Source of the DNA: Diphasiastrum complanatum
Taxonomy: Eukaryota; Streptophyta; Lycopodiopsida; Lycopodiales; Lycopodiaceae
Reading direction: 5' to 3'
Length of the DNA: 64,000 nucleotides
Assembly: GCA_029204225.1 (NCBI GenBank)
Contig: CM055111.1
Coordinates: 46,500,255-46,564,254, forward strand
The position numbers and the translations under genes were made by a program. The notes beneath the pieces were generated by a model. The model saw nothing but the letters and a program-made list of their open reading frames with translations, ran no database searches and was not told the origin of the DNA. The stretch's first letter is position 1. Every line of letters starts with the position of its first letter. This document shows, piece after piece, positions 43,065-54,127 of the stretch.

Positions 43065-44031
43065 TTGGCATCGTTGTTGAAGATCTACGCCAATTTTTCA
43101 GTTTTTAGCATGTATTTGATGCATGGATGGATGTTAGCTGGTATTTAGCATCTTGTTTTGGCATAATAGGGTTAAAATTTCAGTTTAGGGTTAGATTGGG
43201 AGGGATCTTAGTTGATTTGAGTTTTCTTGTTTAAAATATAATTTGATTATTGAGCAGGGAGAGCCATACAGATTACCAGAAATCAGAAGAAACAAAAAAA
43301 AATCGTTCATTTTTGTCATTTTGGTGAAAAAGGAGGCAAAATCATCAATCTTGATAATTTTTGTTTCCTAGAAATAAACCTTCGTCGACTTGCAGACAAC
43401 ATCGCCTTCATATAGAGAATGTTCAGTTTGAAGGAAAAAGGTTAATTCTTAGCCAATTTTCAAAAATAGAACAAAAACCACCAAAAGTCCTAAAAAACAA
43501 AAAATCAATTTTCACCTACTCTATTGTACCTAGATCTGACCCAGATCTATCTACTGCTAGGTCAACAAAGGTTAACACTAAAAATAGAAGACAAAAAATG
43601 ATTATTCATCTAGTTGTTGGTAACCTAAGAACCCTCACCGATTCAACTTTCGCCAATACTCATTTTGAGTTCTGATCTACTTGATCTAGCCACTATCAAA
43701 TTTTTGAAATATTTTGCTATAGTTTGATATTGATTTTGAGAAATCCTTATTTCTAGAAGTGCGATCACTTGATCAAGATCATTTTTTCACAATAAAAAAT
43801 CTGATTATTGTCAAGTGATAGAGTTTTTATAGATCTGAACAGAAATAGGAGTTGATTGAAAAGTCTAGATCCAATTTCATTGTCTAAGTGGTTTGCAAAG
43901 ATGTCTGAGATAGGGGATGAACCTAATGTATCCAAAATTTTGTTCGTTGCTCCGTAAGTTATTGTTAGAAGGTCATGTTGTCTAGAGATACTGAAATATA
44001 GCGGTATCTGATCTAGTCAGATTTCTCAAAT
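43065..44031. other. No gene seen
   Basis: AT-rich presumed gypsy leader. A 104-codon frame (43361-43675) has no protein-like features. Confidence 0.4.
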
Positions 44032-44247
44032 TTGGGAGAACTCGAGTCCTCCAAGATGGTCGAAGACAGAGCCAACAACAGCAAGAACCCAGCAGCTTAC
44101 TTGTGTATTGATGTCTGTGCGACATCAACTTCATATACACAAGAAATAATCCTTGATTCAGGTGCAACGTCACACTTCATGGCAACAAGACATACCTCGT
44201 GGACACTATTTCAAACCATACAGAGCTTTGTCAATTTTGCACACTAG
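44032..44247 (+). pseudogene. copia protease scrap, plus strand
   Basis: Short plus frame: NNSKNPAAYLCIDVC, then EIILDSGATSHFMATRHTSW with the protease motif DSGATSH. It lies back to back with the minus-strand RT at 44255 and so belongs to a different copia insertion. Confidence 0.65.
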
Positions 44248-45777
44248 GTGCTCCTTATCCTTTAGCTTGTATCTCTCTGGCTATGACATATACATTTCCT
44301 CTTCAATGGTTCCATTGAGAAAAGCAGTTTGGACATCCATTTGATGAACTTCGAGATCTGCTGCAGCTGCATAGAAAAGAAGTAAATGAATTGAAATATC
44401 TTTTATCAGACGACTGAAGGTTTTGAAATAATTTATGATTTGGAACCTTAGAGAAGCCCTTGGCTACTAGTCTAGCCTTGTATTGATTCAATTTTCATTC
44501 AACATCATACTTCACTTTGAATATCCACTTGCATGGAATCAGATTTCGATCCTTTGGCATCTCAGTTATAGTCCACGTTTGATTCTCGATCAAAGAATTG
44601 AATTCTGAGTCCATTGCAGCTTTCCACTGATCAGCATCGGGTGTTGACATTGCCTCAGAGACATTGTTATGTTCCTACACAAAGTAGCAGGCCGGATCAT
44701 CCATGAATCGAGATGGAGGCTACCTGGATTGACTTGATCTTCTAGGTTGAAATTCAATCCTGTGATGTTGTTCGATATGTTGAGTTTCTGACTCATTTTT
44801 TGAGTCATTATCCATTTTCTAATTTTTGATCCTAGAGCTATTTTCGATAAGTGGATTGGAATTTTCTTGCGCTTTTCCCTTGTGGTCGAAAAATTGGTCT
44901 TTCACAAAAATATCATTTCTACTAGTGAATGCTTTCTTGGTGTCCAGATTGTAGAGCTTGTATGCCTTGTGATCTGGGGAGTAGCCTATGAAAATCAATC
45001 TTCTACTTTTGTTGTCCAGTTTCTTTCTTGGATCAGCAGAGATCTAAACGTAGGCAATGCAACCAAAAACTTGCATATTTTTGAGTGATGGTTTTGATCC
45101 AGTCCACACCTCATAAGGTGTCTTGCCATTTAGGGCCTTAGTGAAGGATCAATTCTGCAAATAGACAGCCGTAGTGACATCTTCTGCCCAAAACTTTTTT
45201 GGAAGAGAAACATGGGCCATCATGCTTTTGGCACTTTCAATAAGCGTCCGATTCTTCCTTTCTGCTACTCCATTGGACTTTGGTGAGTAGCTAGTGGTGT
45301 ATTGTTGATGTACTTCACAAGCCTTGCAAAACTCCTTGAACTCGGTGGAGATGTATTCTCCCCCTCCATCAGAACATAGAGTTTTTATTTTCCTTTGGGT
45401 CTGATATTCTGCAGATGCTTGAACTGCTTGAAGAAATTGAAAGTCTCATATTTGTTCTTCAGAAATTAAGTTGCAGTTCTTCGAGAAAAATCATCAATAA
45501 AAGCTAGAAAATAAAGAGCCCCCCTTGTGGAAGAAGTCCACATTGGGCCACAAATATCCTTATGCACAAGATCTAGAAAATCTCTAGAAGTATGAACAAT
45601 ATTGAAAATAAATGAATTTCTAGCATGCTTGCTGATAATACAGCTTTCACAAGGAGTATCAGATTTGCTACTAAAAGGAAGACCTTGAACTAGAATTTGA
45701 TTTGACATTTGTTGAATACTATTGAAGTCTCTTTGGAGAGATTTGCTTGCTTGAGTTGGTTTTTCTTCTTGAAGCAA
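44248..45777 (-). pseudogene. copia integrase and RT, minus strand
   Basis: From 45777: PFSSKSDTPCESCIISKHAR, DLVHKDICGPM, ALYFLAFIDDFSRRT (integrase HHCC end and core start). Then frame-broken integrase (44850-45460), the linker, and RT near 44270-44500 with YKARLVAKGFSK and, in another frame, VHQMDVQTAFLNGTIEEEMY. It is truncated before the YVDD block. The protease between gag and integrase is deleted: the gag end and integrase N-terminus join near 45740. Confidence 0.8.
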
Positions 45778-46591
45778 TTAGAGGCATAGTACCCCTTCTT
45801 TCCACAAAAGAAACACTTGACTTTCTTCTTCTTGGTCTTTGAAGTAGAAGGATGAGATGAATCATCCTCTTCACCATCTTTGTCTCGATCTTTGGTTTGT
45901 CTTTGTTGGATGCTTGAGAAAACTGGTTCTTGCTCCTTCCTTTATGCTTGTCCTTGACAAAGAGGGCTTTGTCACTTCCAACATGATCGAGTTTGTTCAT
46001 CCTAGAAAGTTTATAACTTTGCCTAGCTTCTTCAGAGATGAGAATTCCTTGGAGGGTTTCTAAATTAGGCAAGTACTTCTCCTTAATGGCAAAGGATTGA
46101 ACAAGATTATCATAGTCATCTTTCAAGCCATTTAGAATGAGTTGCACTAGCTCATCTTGGTTAATTGTAACACCAACACGAGAAAGCTCCCTATGAAGAT
46201 ATTTTACTCTCAGAACATAGTTTGAGGCACTCTCCTCACTTCTTTGAAAACTTTGAAAAATCTGATTCCTAAGAGTGAGTATTCTAGAGGTATTTTTTGC
46301 TTCATAGATGGACTTAAGTGCATCCCAAGCATCTTTAGCTATGGTGCAAGATCCTATCTCTCTCAGAATTTCATTAGATACATTCATCTTAATGAAATGT
46401 AGAGCCATTCTAGCTCTCTTCTTGTACTTTGGTATTTCAAGCTGTGCTTGAGGCTCCTCCTCAATACCAAGCACTATGTCCATAACATCCCAGCGTATCA
46501 AAATAGACTCCATTTTGACCTTCCAAATTGAGTAATTAGAGGTACTTAGTCTTTCATTTGCATCTAGGAGATATCCTCCCACATGTGCCAT
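45719..46591 (-). pseudogene. copia gag, minus strand
   Basis: A 290-residue frame, MAHVGGYLLDANERLSTSNY with IWKVKMESI, ALHFIKMNVSNEILREIGSC, ILTLRNQIFQSFQRSEESAS and LVQLILNGLKDDYDNLVQSF: full-length UBN2-type gag. A frameshift near 45870 shifts the zinc knuckle out of frame. There it reads CFFCGKKGYYASNC, with the metal-binding His changed to Tyr. Its LTR and primer site lie upstream (47255-48058). Confidence 0.88.
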
Positions 46592-47254
46592 TATGTGAAG
46601 GCTTCTTAGTTATTGGACAATAATATGTTTGAGCTTGTTCCAATCAAACTTAATGTTGCTGCTCTCTTTCAGTATAGGTATTTTCAAGAATGTGCTATCT
46701 TCCTATGTGAAAAACTTGCAACTGTCAAATATTCCACAAAAGAAGATTTTCTAGATCAGACACTCAAAATGGATTGGGGCACTTAGACAAGTTTGAATGC
46801 TACTTTTGGCACGTGTGGAATGCTTCAAAAGAAAACACTAATGATACTCAGAAGGCTCAAAGGTGTTCAAGTGACATCAAACTTAGTCTTGATCTTCAAT
46901 TTCTTGTGTAGTGCTCAAAACAATGGATTCAGAACAAATCAAGATTGAATCAAATCAAGATATGGTCACTCGGATTTTGGACCTCTCGCTACCCACTTTA
47001 AGAGCTTATAGCTCTTGATAGACACATCAGATTGATTTGGTATCAATTTCTATGGAAAGTACACTTCATAACTTTCCATCAAGCTATAACACCACTATCT
47101 TTGGATCAATTAGCAAGGAAATAGAAGGGACTAAAAATCTCTAATTTTCACATGTGCGGAATTCCAGAATTCCATAATATCACTTTTCACCAAACACTTT
47201 TCAAAGAAAGGTAAAGAAAAGTGTCAGAGATGTTAGCATGCAAAGCTCAATTCG

Positions 47255-47266
47255 GCTCTGATACCA
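47255..47266 (-). promoter_or_regulatory. Primer binding site, initiator Met tRNA type
   Basis: The plus strand reads GCTCTGATACCA, that is TGGTATCAGAGC on the minus strand, directly after the LTR end TTTTGTCA. The 47254-46592 stretch is the leader. Confidence 0.9.
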
Positions 47267-48058
47267 TGACAAAATTTCCAGAATCCTCACACGTGTGGGA
47301 ATGATCCACAAGTATGATTGATCTTATTAAGCTTTATAATTAGCACAATAACCTGATTCTAGATTGAATAGCAAGATCTAGTACAAAATTTATGGCTTAA
47401 CCACAATCCAGCGTGCTAAGAATCAGAGAATGATAGCTTTGAATTACAAATGAGAAAAAGTACAAGAATTTAGTGTATGAGCATTAGCCTCAACACAAGT
47501 TAGAGAGAGAAAGTGAGAGAGATATTCAAGCAAATTTGGTATAGATCCAAAATGGCATGGAATAGCTACAAAGCTTTGGTTCTTCATCAAAGATTATGAG
47601 AATAGCTACACATATTTATGGAGTTTGAGGTAGCTTGAGGTAGAACCACATCCATCCACCTTTCAATCACATCTAAAGTGAAAACTAGAGTTTAAGTGAC
47701 ATTTGTCATATCTCATGCATGTATCTCTACCCACTACCAAGTGTCTTGTTTCTAACTAGAATTGTACAGATCATCATGCATGTGTCCATTTCACTTTGTG
47801 CATGCCTTGCATGTCACTATCGATCACTTACAATAAATGCATGTGATATGCCACGAGTTTCTACAAGCATATTAATGCTATTTCTAAGTCTACAATCTAT
47901 ATGCAAGTTGTATTCAACCAACTAGATATGACAAATCTATATAGCTCAAGTTCTATCTAGGCCAAATTTGGCATTTACATTTATGAAACAACATACTTGC
48001 ATAGTAAAAAGTTTGTAGCAAGCCTAAAGTCAAGATAGATTATTTTTCAATTTCAACA
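47267..48058 (-). repeat. 5' LTR of copia element in P450 exon 2
   Basis: 792 bp on the minus strand, TGTTGAAATTG to TTTTGTCA. CACACGTGTG is at 47288-47297. Part of it (47344-47432) recurs as the 3' remnant at 38688-38776. Confidence 0.85.
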
Positions 48059-48059
48059 A

Positions 48060-48485
48060 CTAACACAAATTTGGCAGCTTCTGGAGTGGACATGACAATA
48101 GTGGGATTCCCCATCAAGTGAGTTCAAAAAGTGTGACCATCTCTGTCAAATTACAGAGCTTCATGCTTCAAATTGGAATGAATTAATCATGATGCTGATA
48201 AACCAACACATTGATCTAGACAAGGCAGCTATTGGCCTATAATATTGATCGTATGGGTGAAAAAGAGCGAAGAAAGACCTGGCAATGTGCTGGGAGTAGA
48301 ATTGGTATGGACCCTGCTTGTATAAACTGAAACTTTCACTGATCCATGGCAAAGACCAGCTTCCCTTTGGAAGCTGCGCACCATGCAATCTATGTATTTG
48401 CGTGCTACGGCTGTTCTTTATCCAGCGCAACTATGGAGGTGAGGAACAATAGCACAACATCTGTGATCAAAGAAATCTGCAACAT
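48060..48485 (-). pseudogene. Cytochrome P450 copy 1, 5' part (exon 1 and exon 2a)
   Basis: Exon 1 (48279-48485) starts MLQISLITDVVLLFLTSI, a membrane anchor. A 2-bp deletion (GTTGCGCTGG against GCTGCTCGCTGG in copy 2) shifts the frame before HRLHGAQLPKGSWSLPW. The conserved IGES is ISES. Exon 2a (48060-48142) follows acceptor TTGACAG. In frame it reads DGHTF, stop (TGA), then THLMGNPTIVMSTPEAAKFV, ending at the retroelement. Copy 1 therefore has a frameshift, a nonsense codon and an insertion in its first two exons. Confidence 0.9.
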
Positions 48486-50720
48486 CTTGTACTCACACCA
48501 TTTGTGCAGATGAGTTTACAAAGAAGATGGTGTGGAGCCGTTGTGTCGTCTGGGGAAGATCATGGCTATTGTTGTCATTGTCCACATAGTTGTAGAGTAC
48601 AGGAAGTGGGCGTGCGAAGCCTTCAACTATTCGGAGTCGAGCGTGTCACTTTTGATAGTCGATGGAGTCAGGATGGGTCCTTGATAAGTCGGTTGAGTCG
48701 ATAAGTCAGACTACCCAATAAGCCGGCCAACTCTACCAAGTCACATGACTTCGACAAGTCGAACTGCCATTCTCTTACATGTCTTCAATAATAGAGTATT
48801 TCTACAGACTATGTGTGTAAATTAACATGGGATTTAGGAGAGTAGAAGAGATAAATCCAACAAAATCCACCTCTAGCAAATCCACCCACTTTGGCCTGAA
48901 ACCTACTCTGATCCCAAGTGAAAATTTCATATCCGAAACATACTTGATGGATCAACATAATCTTGATATTTGGTTGCTCATCTAGATTTAGCTACAAGAT
49001 AGAAATCATCACTTTACATATGCTAGAACTATAAAATCCATTAATATCTAAACATAAACACTTAGATACAGTATGGTACTCTCCCTATCCATACAATAGC
49101 AACAACATATAGTAGTTCACGAGTGCGGATGCAAGATCAACAATAAAAATCACATTCTACACACTAGAAATCAAGATATCTTGAGAAATACACAAGAGAT
49201 GGATATAGAATCAAAAGAGATGAATTCTCCACATAAAATGAGAATACAAAGATAATTTCTCCATGATCGTATAGATATTTATAGCTTCCAAAATGTCACT
49301 TGGCCACTTGCCCTAAACTAGCCCTATAACGGAGACTGCTTGATACTTTATCAAAAATGTAGAATTTCTAGTCTAGACGCAATGTATCTATTTTAGCCAA
49401 TTAGAATGGGTCCAAATTGGACCTCAATATTCATAAATCTACTTGCCAAAAATAGAAAAAACACTATTTAGGCCTTTATTGACAAAAATAAATTAATCTC
49501 TGAGTTGAAATTTCATGTTGGCCTCAAAATTGCCAAAATAGATCAACTAAACTAGTTGAATTTTGCACATTACTTGAAGAATGCTCAAATCTTCATGAAT
49601 TTTATTTTTGTGATCAAGGAAAATTTGGATAATCGTTCCACAAGTGTGAAATTTTACTATTGATACATAGATCCTTTATAGTGGAAGCATTGAAAGTTGC
49701 ATCCATTTCATTGTTGAAGAGGTTATATAAGAATAGCATGTGATGTACATTTCATTATTGTAGTCTCAATCGTCAATGTTCCTAGGCTTCTTCGCCATTG
49801 GACATTTCAGTATTTTAGTATTAAATTTTTTATAAAGATTTTGCACTATTGGTTCCTAGGCTTGCTATAAAATCTGGCCTCTTTTTACTGACTTCAAATT
49901 TAAGCTCTCTTGGTTGTCTTCAATCAATTGGCTTCAAATGGGCAACAGAAATCTACAAGCCATTTGGTCAAAATGAGATGAACTTTAGAATAATATCCCC
50001 GAAATGGGGAGCAGATGTATAGTTCTTGGCAGTTATATTCCAAAAAATATATTCAACAACATGTTTTCTCTTAAAAATCAATTTGTTAACAATATTGAAC
50101 CCATCCATTAATTATAAAACACTTTAGAAGTAGAGAATATGACAAACTAATCAGTACCGTGAATATGAAAGGCACAAATTCTATGACAGTGAAATGTAGT
50201 AGAACCAACCTTCCATGTGCTGGATTGAAAGACTTTCAACAAATGCACAAATAAAATCCAAGATCTTAATATGTAGTGATTGTCATTTATCACACAATTA
50301 AAGAGAGATAATTACTCTCTGTTATAATATTCTAGTGAAGGTTCTTCTAACCGATTCTAGCTATCACAAGCACATAAAGGGTATCAAAAAGAGGAATCGA
50401 GCCACCAACTACAACAAAGAGTATCGATAAATCATCAATAAAGGAGCTCCAAAATCTAGATATACCGAGAGCGCCAATACCAAAGATGTCGGCAAGTATG
50501 GGACTGGCCAACGAGTGGAAACAAAGCCGAGCGCCTCACTACCATATATTACACCTAGGGGAATAAAAGCATGGCTGAGTCGGCAAAAGAATTAAATCTA
50601 CTTGAGATGTAATGTCAGACACCCATGGAAGATGCATTGTACTCGCAAGCCTATGGCGCAAGAATTAGAATAAATTCACTCTCAAATGGGCCCTAAGAAA
50701 AAAACCTGGGGTCCATTTCG
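48486..50720. other. No gene seen
   Basis: 48600-48780 is rich in AGTCG and GATAAGTCG motifs. 48826-48862 (GGGATTTAGGAGAGTAG... AAATCCAACA) matches the start of the LTR at 55270-55305 and may be its partner's remnant. The rest is AT-rich without coding signal. Confidence 0.4.
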
Positions 50721-52390
50721 GTGTATGTATCATTTCTTGCAAACCATCCACCATCTTTACTCCGCCGACTGGCCAACAGCCTCCAGACAACCTTGTACAT
50801 GAAATACCATTACTCACCATCAGAGCCTATTACTCGCCTTCAGACTTTTTACCAACCTACAGCCTACCAACTCTATTTTTGGCCTTTCGATCCAAAATCA
50901 CAACCGGATTCATCTGAATGGGACCAAAACGTCAACTTACAGGTGTCTCCACTCCACCTGGCCAAAGTGTAAGGGTCACAAGGAGTGTAGCCCCAACAGC
51001 CCATCAGAGTCCTTCATCCAGTTCCATATCATCTTTCCACATGACAACCTCACCATCCGCTTCTCAGCAGACAGGTTTTTCATCCCCTACCACATCCACT
51101 CCCCTAGCTGAGAGGAGGGAGAAACATCTCCCCAATCCATCTGCCGATCTCTAGCCGCATGCACTCCATCCCATTATGTCATCTTGCCGATGCTTATCGC
51201 ACAAGAAATCACGACCCTCCACAGTGAGGGTTGTCTTGCGGTTCTGGCTGCTACAAGCCTAGCCAACATGCAATTGCCCCAAAAGGCCTTCACCACATTT
51301 TATATCGACCATTTCATAGTAACCAATAAGGGACAGGATTATGATGTCTCCCTTTAGCCATAACTAGTCACCTTGGGACTCAACCTTCCCCACACCCTCC
51401 ACCTACCTCAAACCCGAGCCCTTTCCAAATATAACATCTCTGTCTTTTTCCACTCTGATCATGATGATGTCAAACCCAAGACCAATGATGGATACCTAAT
51501 CTCACAGCTCAGAAATTCCAACCTCCGAGAGGCTATAGATTTTCTATCTGCCACTATTATCTTGAGCCCCCATCATCCTCTCCGCGTATCTAAGTTGATC
51601 GTGGTCATGGTGACCATGATGAAAGGCCCCAATACAATCTATGACTGGGCTACAATTTTGATCAAAGAACTACAAGAAGCTTTCTAATACCCAACCAGGA
51701 TTACCTACAGTGGCCTCCTTATAGCCCTTGCCATAACCCAACTAGAGAACCTAGGTATTCAAGTGCCTCCCCGGGATACACAATCAGCTGGCCCATCCCA
51801 ATTAAAGACATGATCACACAACTTGAGACTAGCCAAAATTTGCCGATGTTCATTGTTTTCCCTACTCGATCTCCCATCTATGCACAAACTATCCCCGCTT
51901 GCTCCAGCCCCATCCACACCTCCCCCATTGTCAATGTCACATTCACTATCCCCATCCCCATCTGGCCATTTGTCTTTTTGCCAATTTCCTCAACAGTTGC
52001 GACCTGCACCTATTTCTCCATCATGACTCTGGCCATCGCCACGTCTCCTTCCATTACTGTTACCCTCCCACTCACCTCCTCCCTTATTCGCCTAACCATC
52101 ATTCTAACTACAACCACCATCACCACCCCTTTTATCACCACTATCACTACCACAACCATTCCAACCATCACCACAATTTTCCTACCTACACCACTCCCTC
52201 CACTCTCTCCACCCATCATAACCATGTCACTATCAACCAGCTGAGACACTCAGGTGTTGGGTTGATAGACAGTCTTAACAGGCCTCCAATAACAAGTCCA
52301 CCAGTTGCTCAATGAATGAGCTACTAAGCAGTCTCGTGTCCAACTAGTGGTAGGGCAAACGCTGCAGGCATTGACTGATCAGGTCTAGGA
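50721..52390 (+). pseudogene. Unrecognised repeat-borne protein family, copy B
   Basis: The better of two copies. Landmarks: Ser-rich SASQQTGFSSPTTS (about 51055-51100); FYIDHFIVTNKGQDYDV (51300-51350); KTNDGYLISQLRNSNLREA (51478-51535); ATIILSPHHPLRVSK; YDWATILIKELQEAF (51639-51687); a Thr/Pro/His-rich tract (51900-52240); NRPPITSPPVAQ (52277-52312); then, after stops, QLVVGQTLQALTDQV (52345-52386). Stops (for example 51356 and after QEAF) show decay. The last block is the one found upstream of a gypsy gag at 18.6 kb. Function unknown. Confidence 0.5.
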
Positions 52391-52399
52391 GAAAACCAC

Positions 52400-52533
52400 T
52401 CAGCTTAGTTTCTTGGAGGCAGATCACAAGGTTAAAGAGGAGAAAATAAGAAATATAACGATAGAGAAGAGATCGGCGGATAGGAGAGTTGAGCCCTCTA
52501 GCGTCCCATGAGACAACGTTCATGAAAAATAAA
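52400..52533 (-). pseudogene. L1-type LINE endonuclease N-terminal fragment
   Basis: The minus frame reads MNVVSWDARGLNSPIRR, then VICLQETKLSG. This is the start of the AP-endonuclease domain of plant L1 LINEs (SWNxRGLNSPxKR ... CLQETKL). The first catalytic Asn of SWN is Asp. It ends within 45 codons and abuts family copy B. Confidence 0.6.
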
Positions 52534-52604
52534 ATAAATAGAAAGGAGGGAGGGAGTGTGACATGTCTGCTAAGAATGCAAAACAAAAGACACGAACAAC
52601 CTAC

Positions 52605-52735
52605 AGTAAAGTTCATTTGCCACAGGTTGTTGAGAGCCGCTTATTAATAGGAACAACCTGTGGCAAATGGACATTAGTGATGCAAATTGACTTAAAGAAT
52701 GCATTAGTGATGTCCATTTGCCATAGATCCCATCC
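52605..52735. repeat. Fold-back: three alternating inverted arms
   Basis: CATTTGCCACAGGTTGTT (52612-52630) pairs with AACAACCTGTGGCAAATG (52652-52671). GTGGCAAATGGACATTAGTG also pairs imperfectly with TGTCCATTTGCCATAGATC (about 52707-52730). The arm sequence derives from copia RT: on minus it encodes the LWQMDITNAFF motif. Confidence 0.75.
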
Positions 52736-53248
52736 AATTCATAAGTTTCCATTTTTAAGTTGAATTTATTAGTTCTTTTGAGAATTGATTTCTTCTCTTA
52801 TTTATTTTTACTGATCACGTCATTTTGTTGATGTAAATTGAAAATTTTGAGTAAAACTACACCAATGCCAAGTATGAAAATGGATACCGACAAGGCTACA
52901 ATGCTTTGGTTGATAATTATCTTGCTCAACAAGGTAGTAAGCTAATTATTTTGGGTAATGATTTGTTTTGCTTTGTAGATATTGATTTCATATTTACATT
53001 ATGTGCTAATATATTTTGATTTTTTGTTAGTGTGTGGAGGTCATCTACTTCATATGTAAGGGAGGGGTTGGACACACACACACACTCTCTCTCTTTGTTT
53101 CACACTCGAAGATTTGATGAGTAGAATGTTTTAGTACATTCTAATGCATATTACTTGTTATTGTGTTTCTAATGCATTTTTTTTAAATGTGAAACTCTGC
53201 CAATGCTTTAATGTGTATTGCAATCAAAATTAAAAGCAAAACACATAC

Positions 53249-53640
53249 CTATCTTCGACATTGAACCACAAACAACATGCAATGAGCACATGGCTCTTTT
53301 ATTTGCTCGCCTAAATATACATTCTTCTTATCAATCCACTTTTTTATAAATACATTTCTCTTTTCTACAAACTTGCTGACACAAGTCATCAATGCAACAT
53401 CACATGCACTTGCATTTTCATGCACATCTAGCTTGAAAATGCCTCCATGTTTAGATCCACATGCAAGGATCTTATCACCTTTCTTTATAGAACAATTATT
53501 GACATTGAATTCCACTTCAAAACCATCATCAAATAACTTTCCAACACTAATCACATTCTTTGTGAGATCAAACACATGGATGCGTGGCCTCACACGTGTG
53601 GAGGACAGTACCTGTACGGCCTGTTTACAAAGAGTAAAGT
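53249..53640 (-). pseudogene. copia protease-integrase linker fragment, minus strand
   Basis: The minus frame has FDLTKNVISVGKLFDDGFEV, KKGDKILACGSKHGGIFKLD and KEPCAHCM (GAG-pre-integrase and first integrase Cys pair). It belongs with the gag at 53.8 kb and the LTR at 54128-55305. The palindrome CACACGTGTG at 53591-53600 lies where the protease-linker joint should be, so unrelated sequence has intruded there. Confidence 0.7.
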
Positions 53641-53799
53641 ACATTAGCTTACAAATGCATTTCATTCATCAAAACTCAAGACAAATGTGGAAATCTCAAC
53701 AAAATTAGAATTTGCCAATGTCACATCAATTTGTTATTGATTTGGTTGATCTCTTTATAGATCAAGTACATCCACGAGCTGTGTACTGTCCAGCAGGCC

Positions 53800-53990
53800 T
53801 TTACACGTGCTTCAACTTCCATCTGGCAATTGTCGCATCGTCCGCTGCGGGTTTCCCTTCTGCACTAGTAACAACGTCATACAATTCTTTTGCCATTAGT
53901 ATAGTTTTCATCTTAAATTTCCACAGATGGTAATTGGCTCCATCAGACTGGCTTTCCCTTGGGAATCCATGTGGAAGAGTTAGTCTAAGT
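53800..53990 (-). pseudogene. copia gag N-terminal fragment, minus strand
   Basis: On the minus strand: MDSQGKASLM, then in a shifted frame NYHLWKFKMKTILMAKELYD and ATIARWKLKHV. It matches the plus-strand gag at 56.1 kb (NYHLWKFKMRVALMAKELWK). The rest of gag is deleted. Confidence 0.7.
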
Positions 53991-54115
53991 GATAGGAGAA
54001 ACTATCAGTGACTTAAGTATGAAAATCTGATACTAAAAAATACAGAACAAGAAAACAATTACTCTATCGGCTAGTAGAGTCTTGTACTATGGAAGCTTAT
54101 CAAGCTATGAAAATA

Positions 54116-54127
54116 GCTTTGATACCA
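54116..54127 (-). promoter_or_regulatory. Primer binding site, variant
   Basis: The plus strand reads GCTTTGATACCA, that is TGGTATCAAAGC on minus, one base different from the usual initiator Met tRNA site. It follows the LTR end CTCCAACA. Confidence 0.75.

Larger units (their letters stand above)
38688..48058 (-). mobile_element. Copia element inserted in P450 exon 2, with nested insertions
   Basis: The 5' LTR (47267-48058), primer site, gag and broken pol run on the minus strand, and a 3' LTR remnant closes it at 38688. In between, other elements are nested: a gag-only copia (39049-41614), gypsy scraps (41.6-44 kb) and a plus-strand copia protease scrap. The outer flanks are the two halves of P450 exon 2, so this was an insertion into coding sequence. 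Confidence 0.85.

Noticed and set aside
43361-43675. 104-residue plus frame
   Set aside because: It sits in a presumed gypsy leader, has no known motif and has atypical composition.
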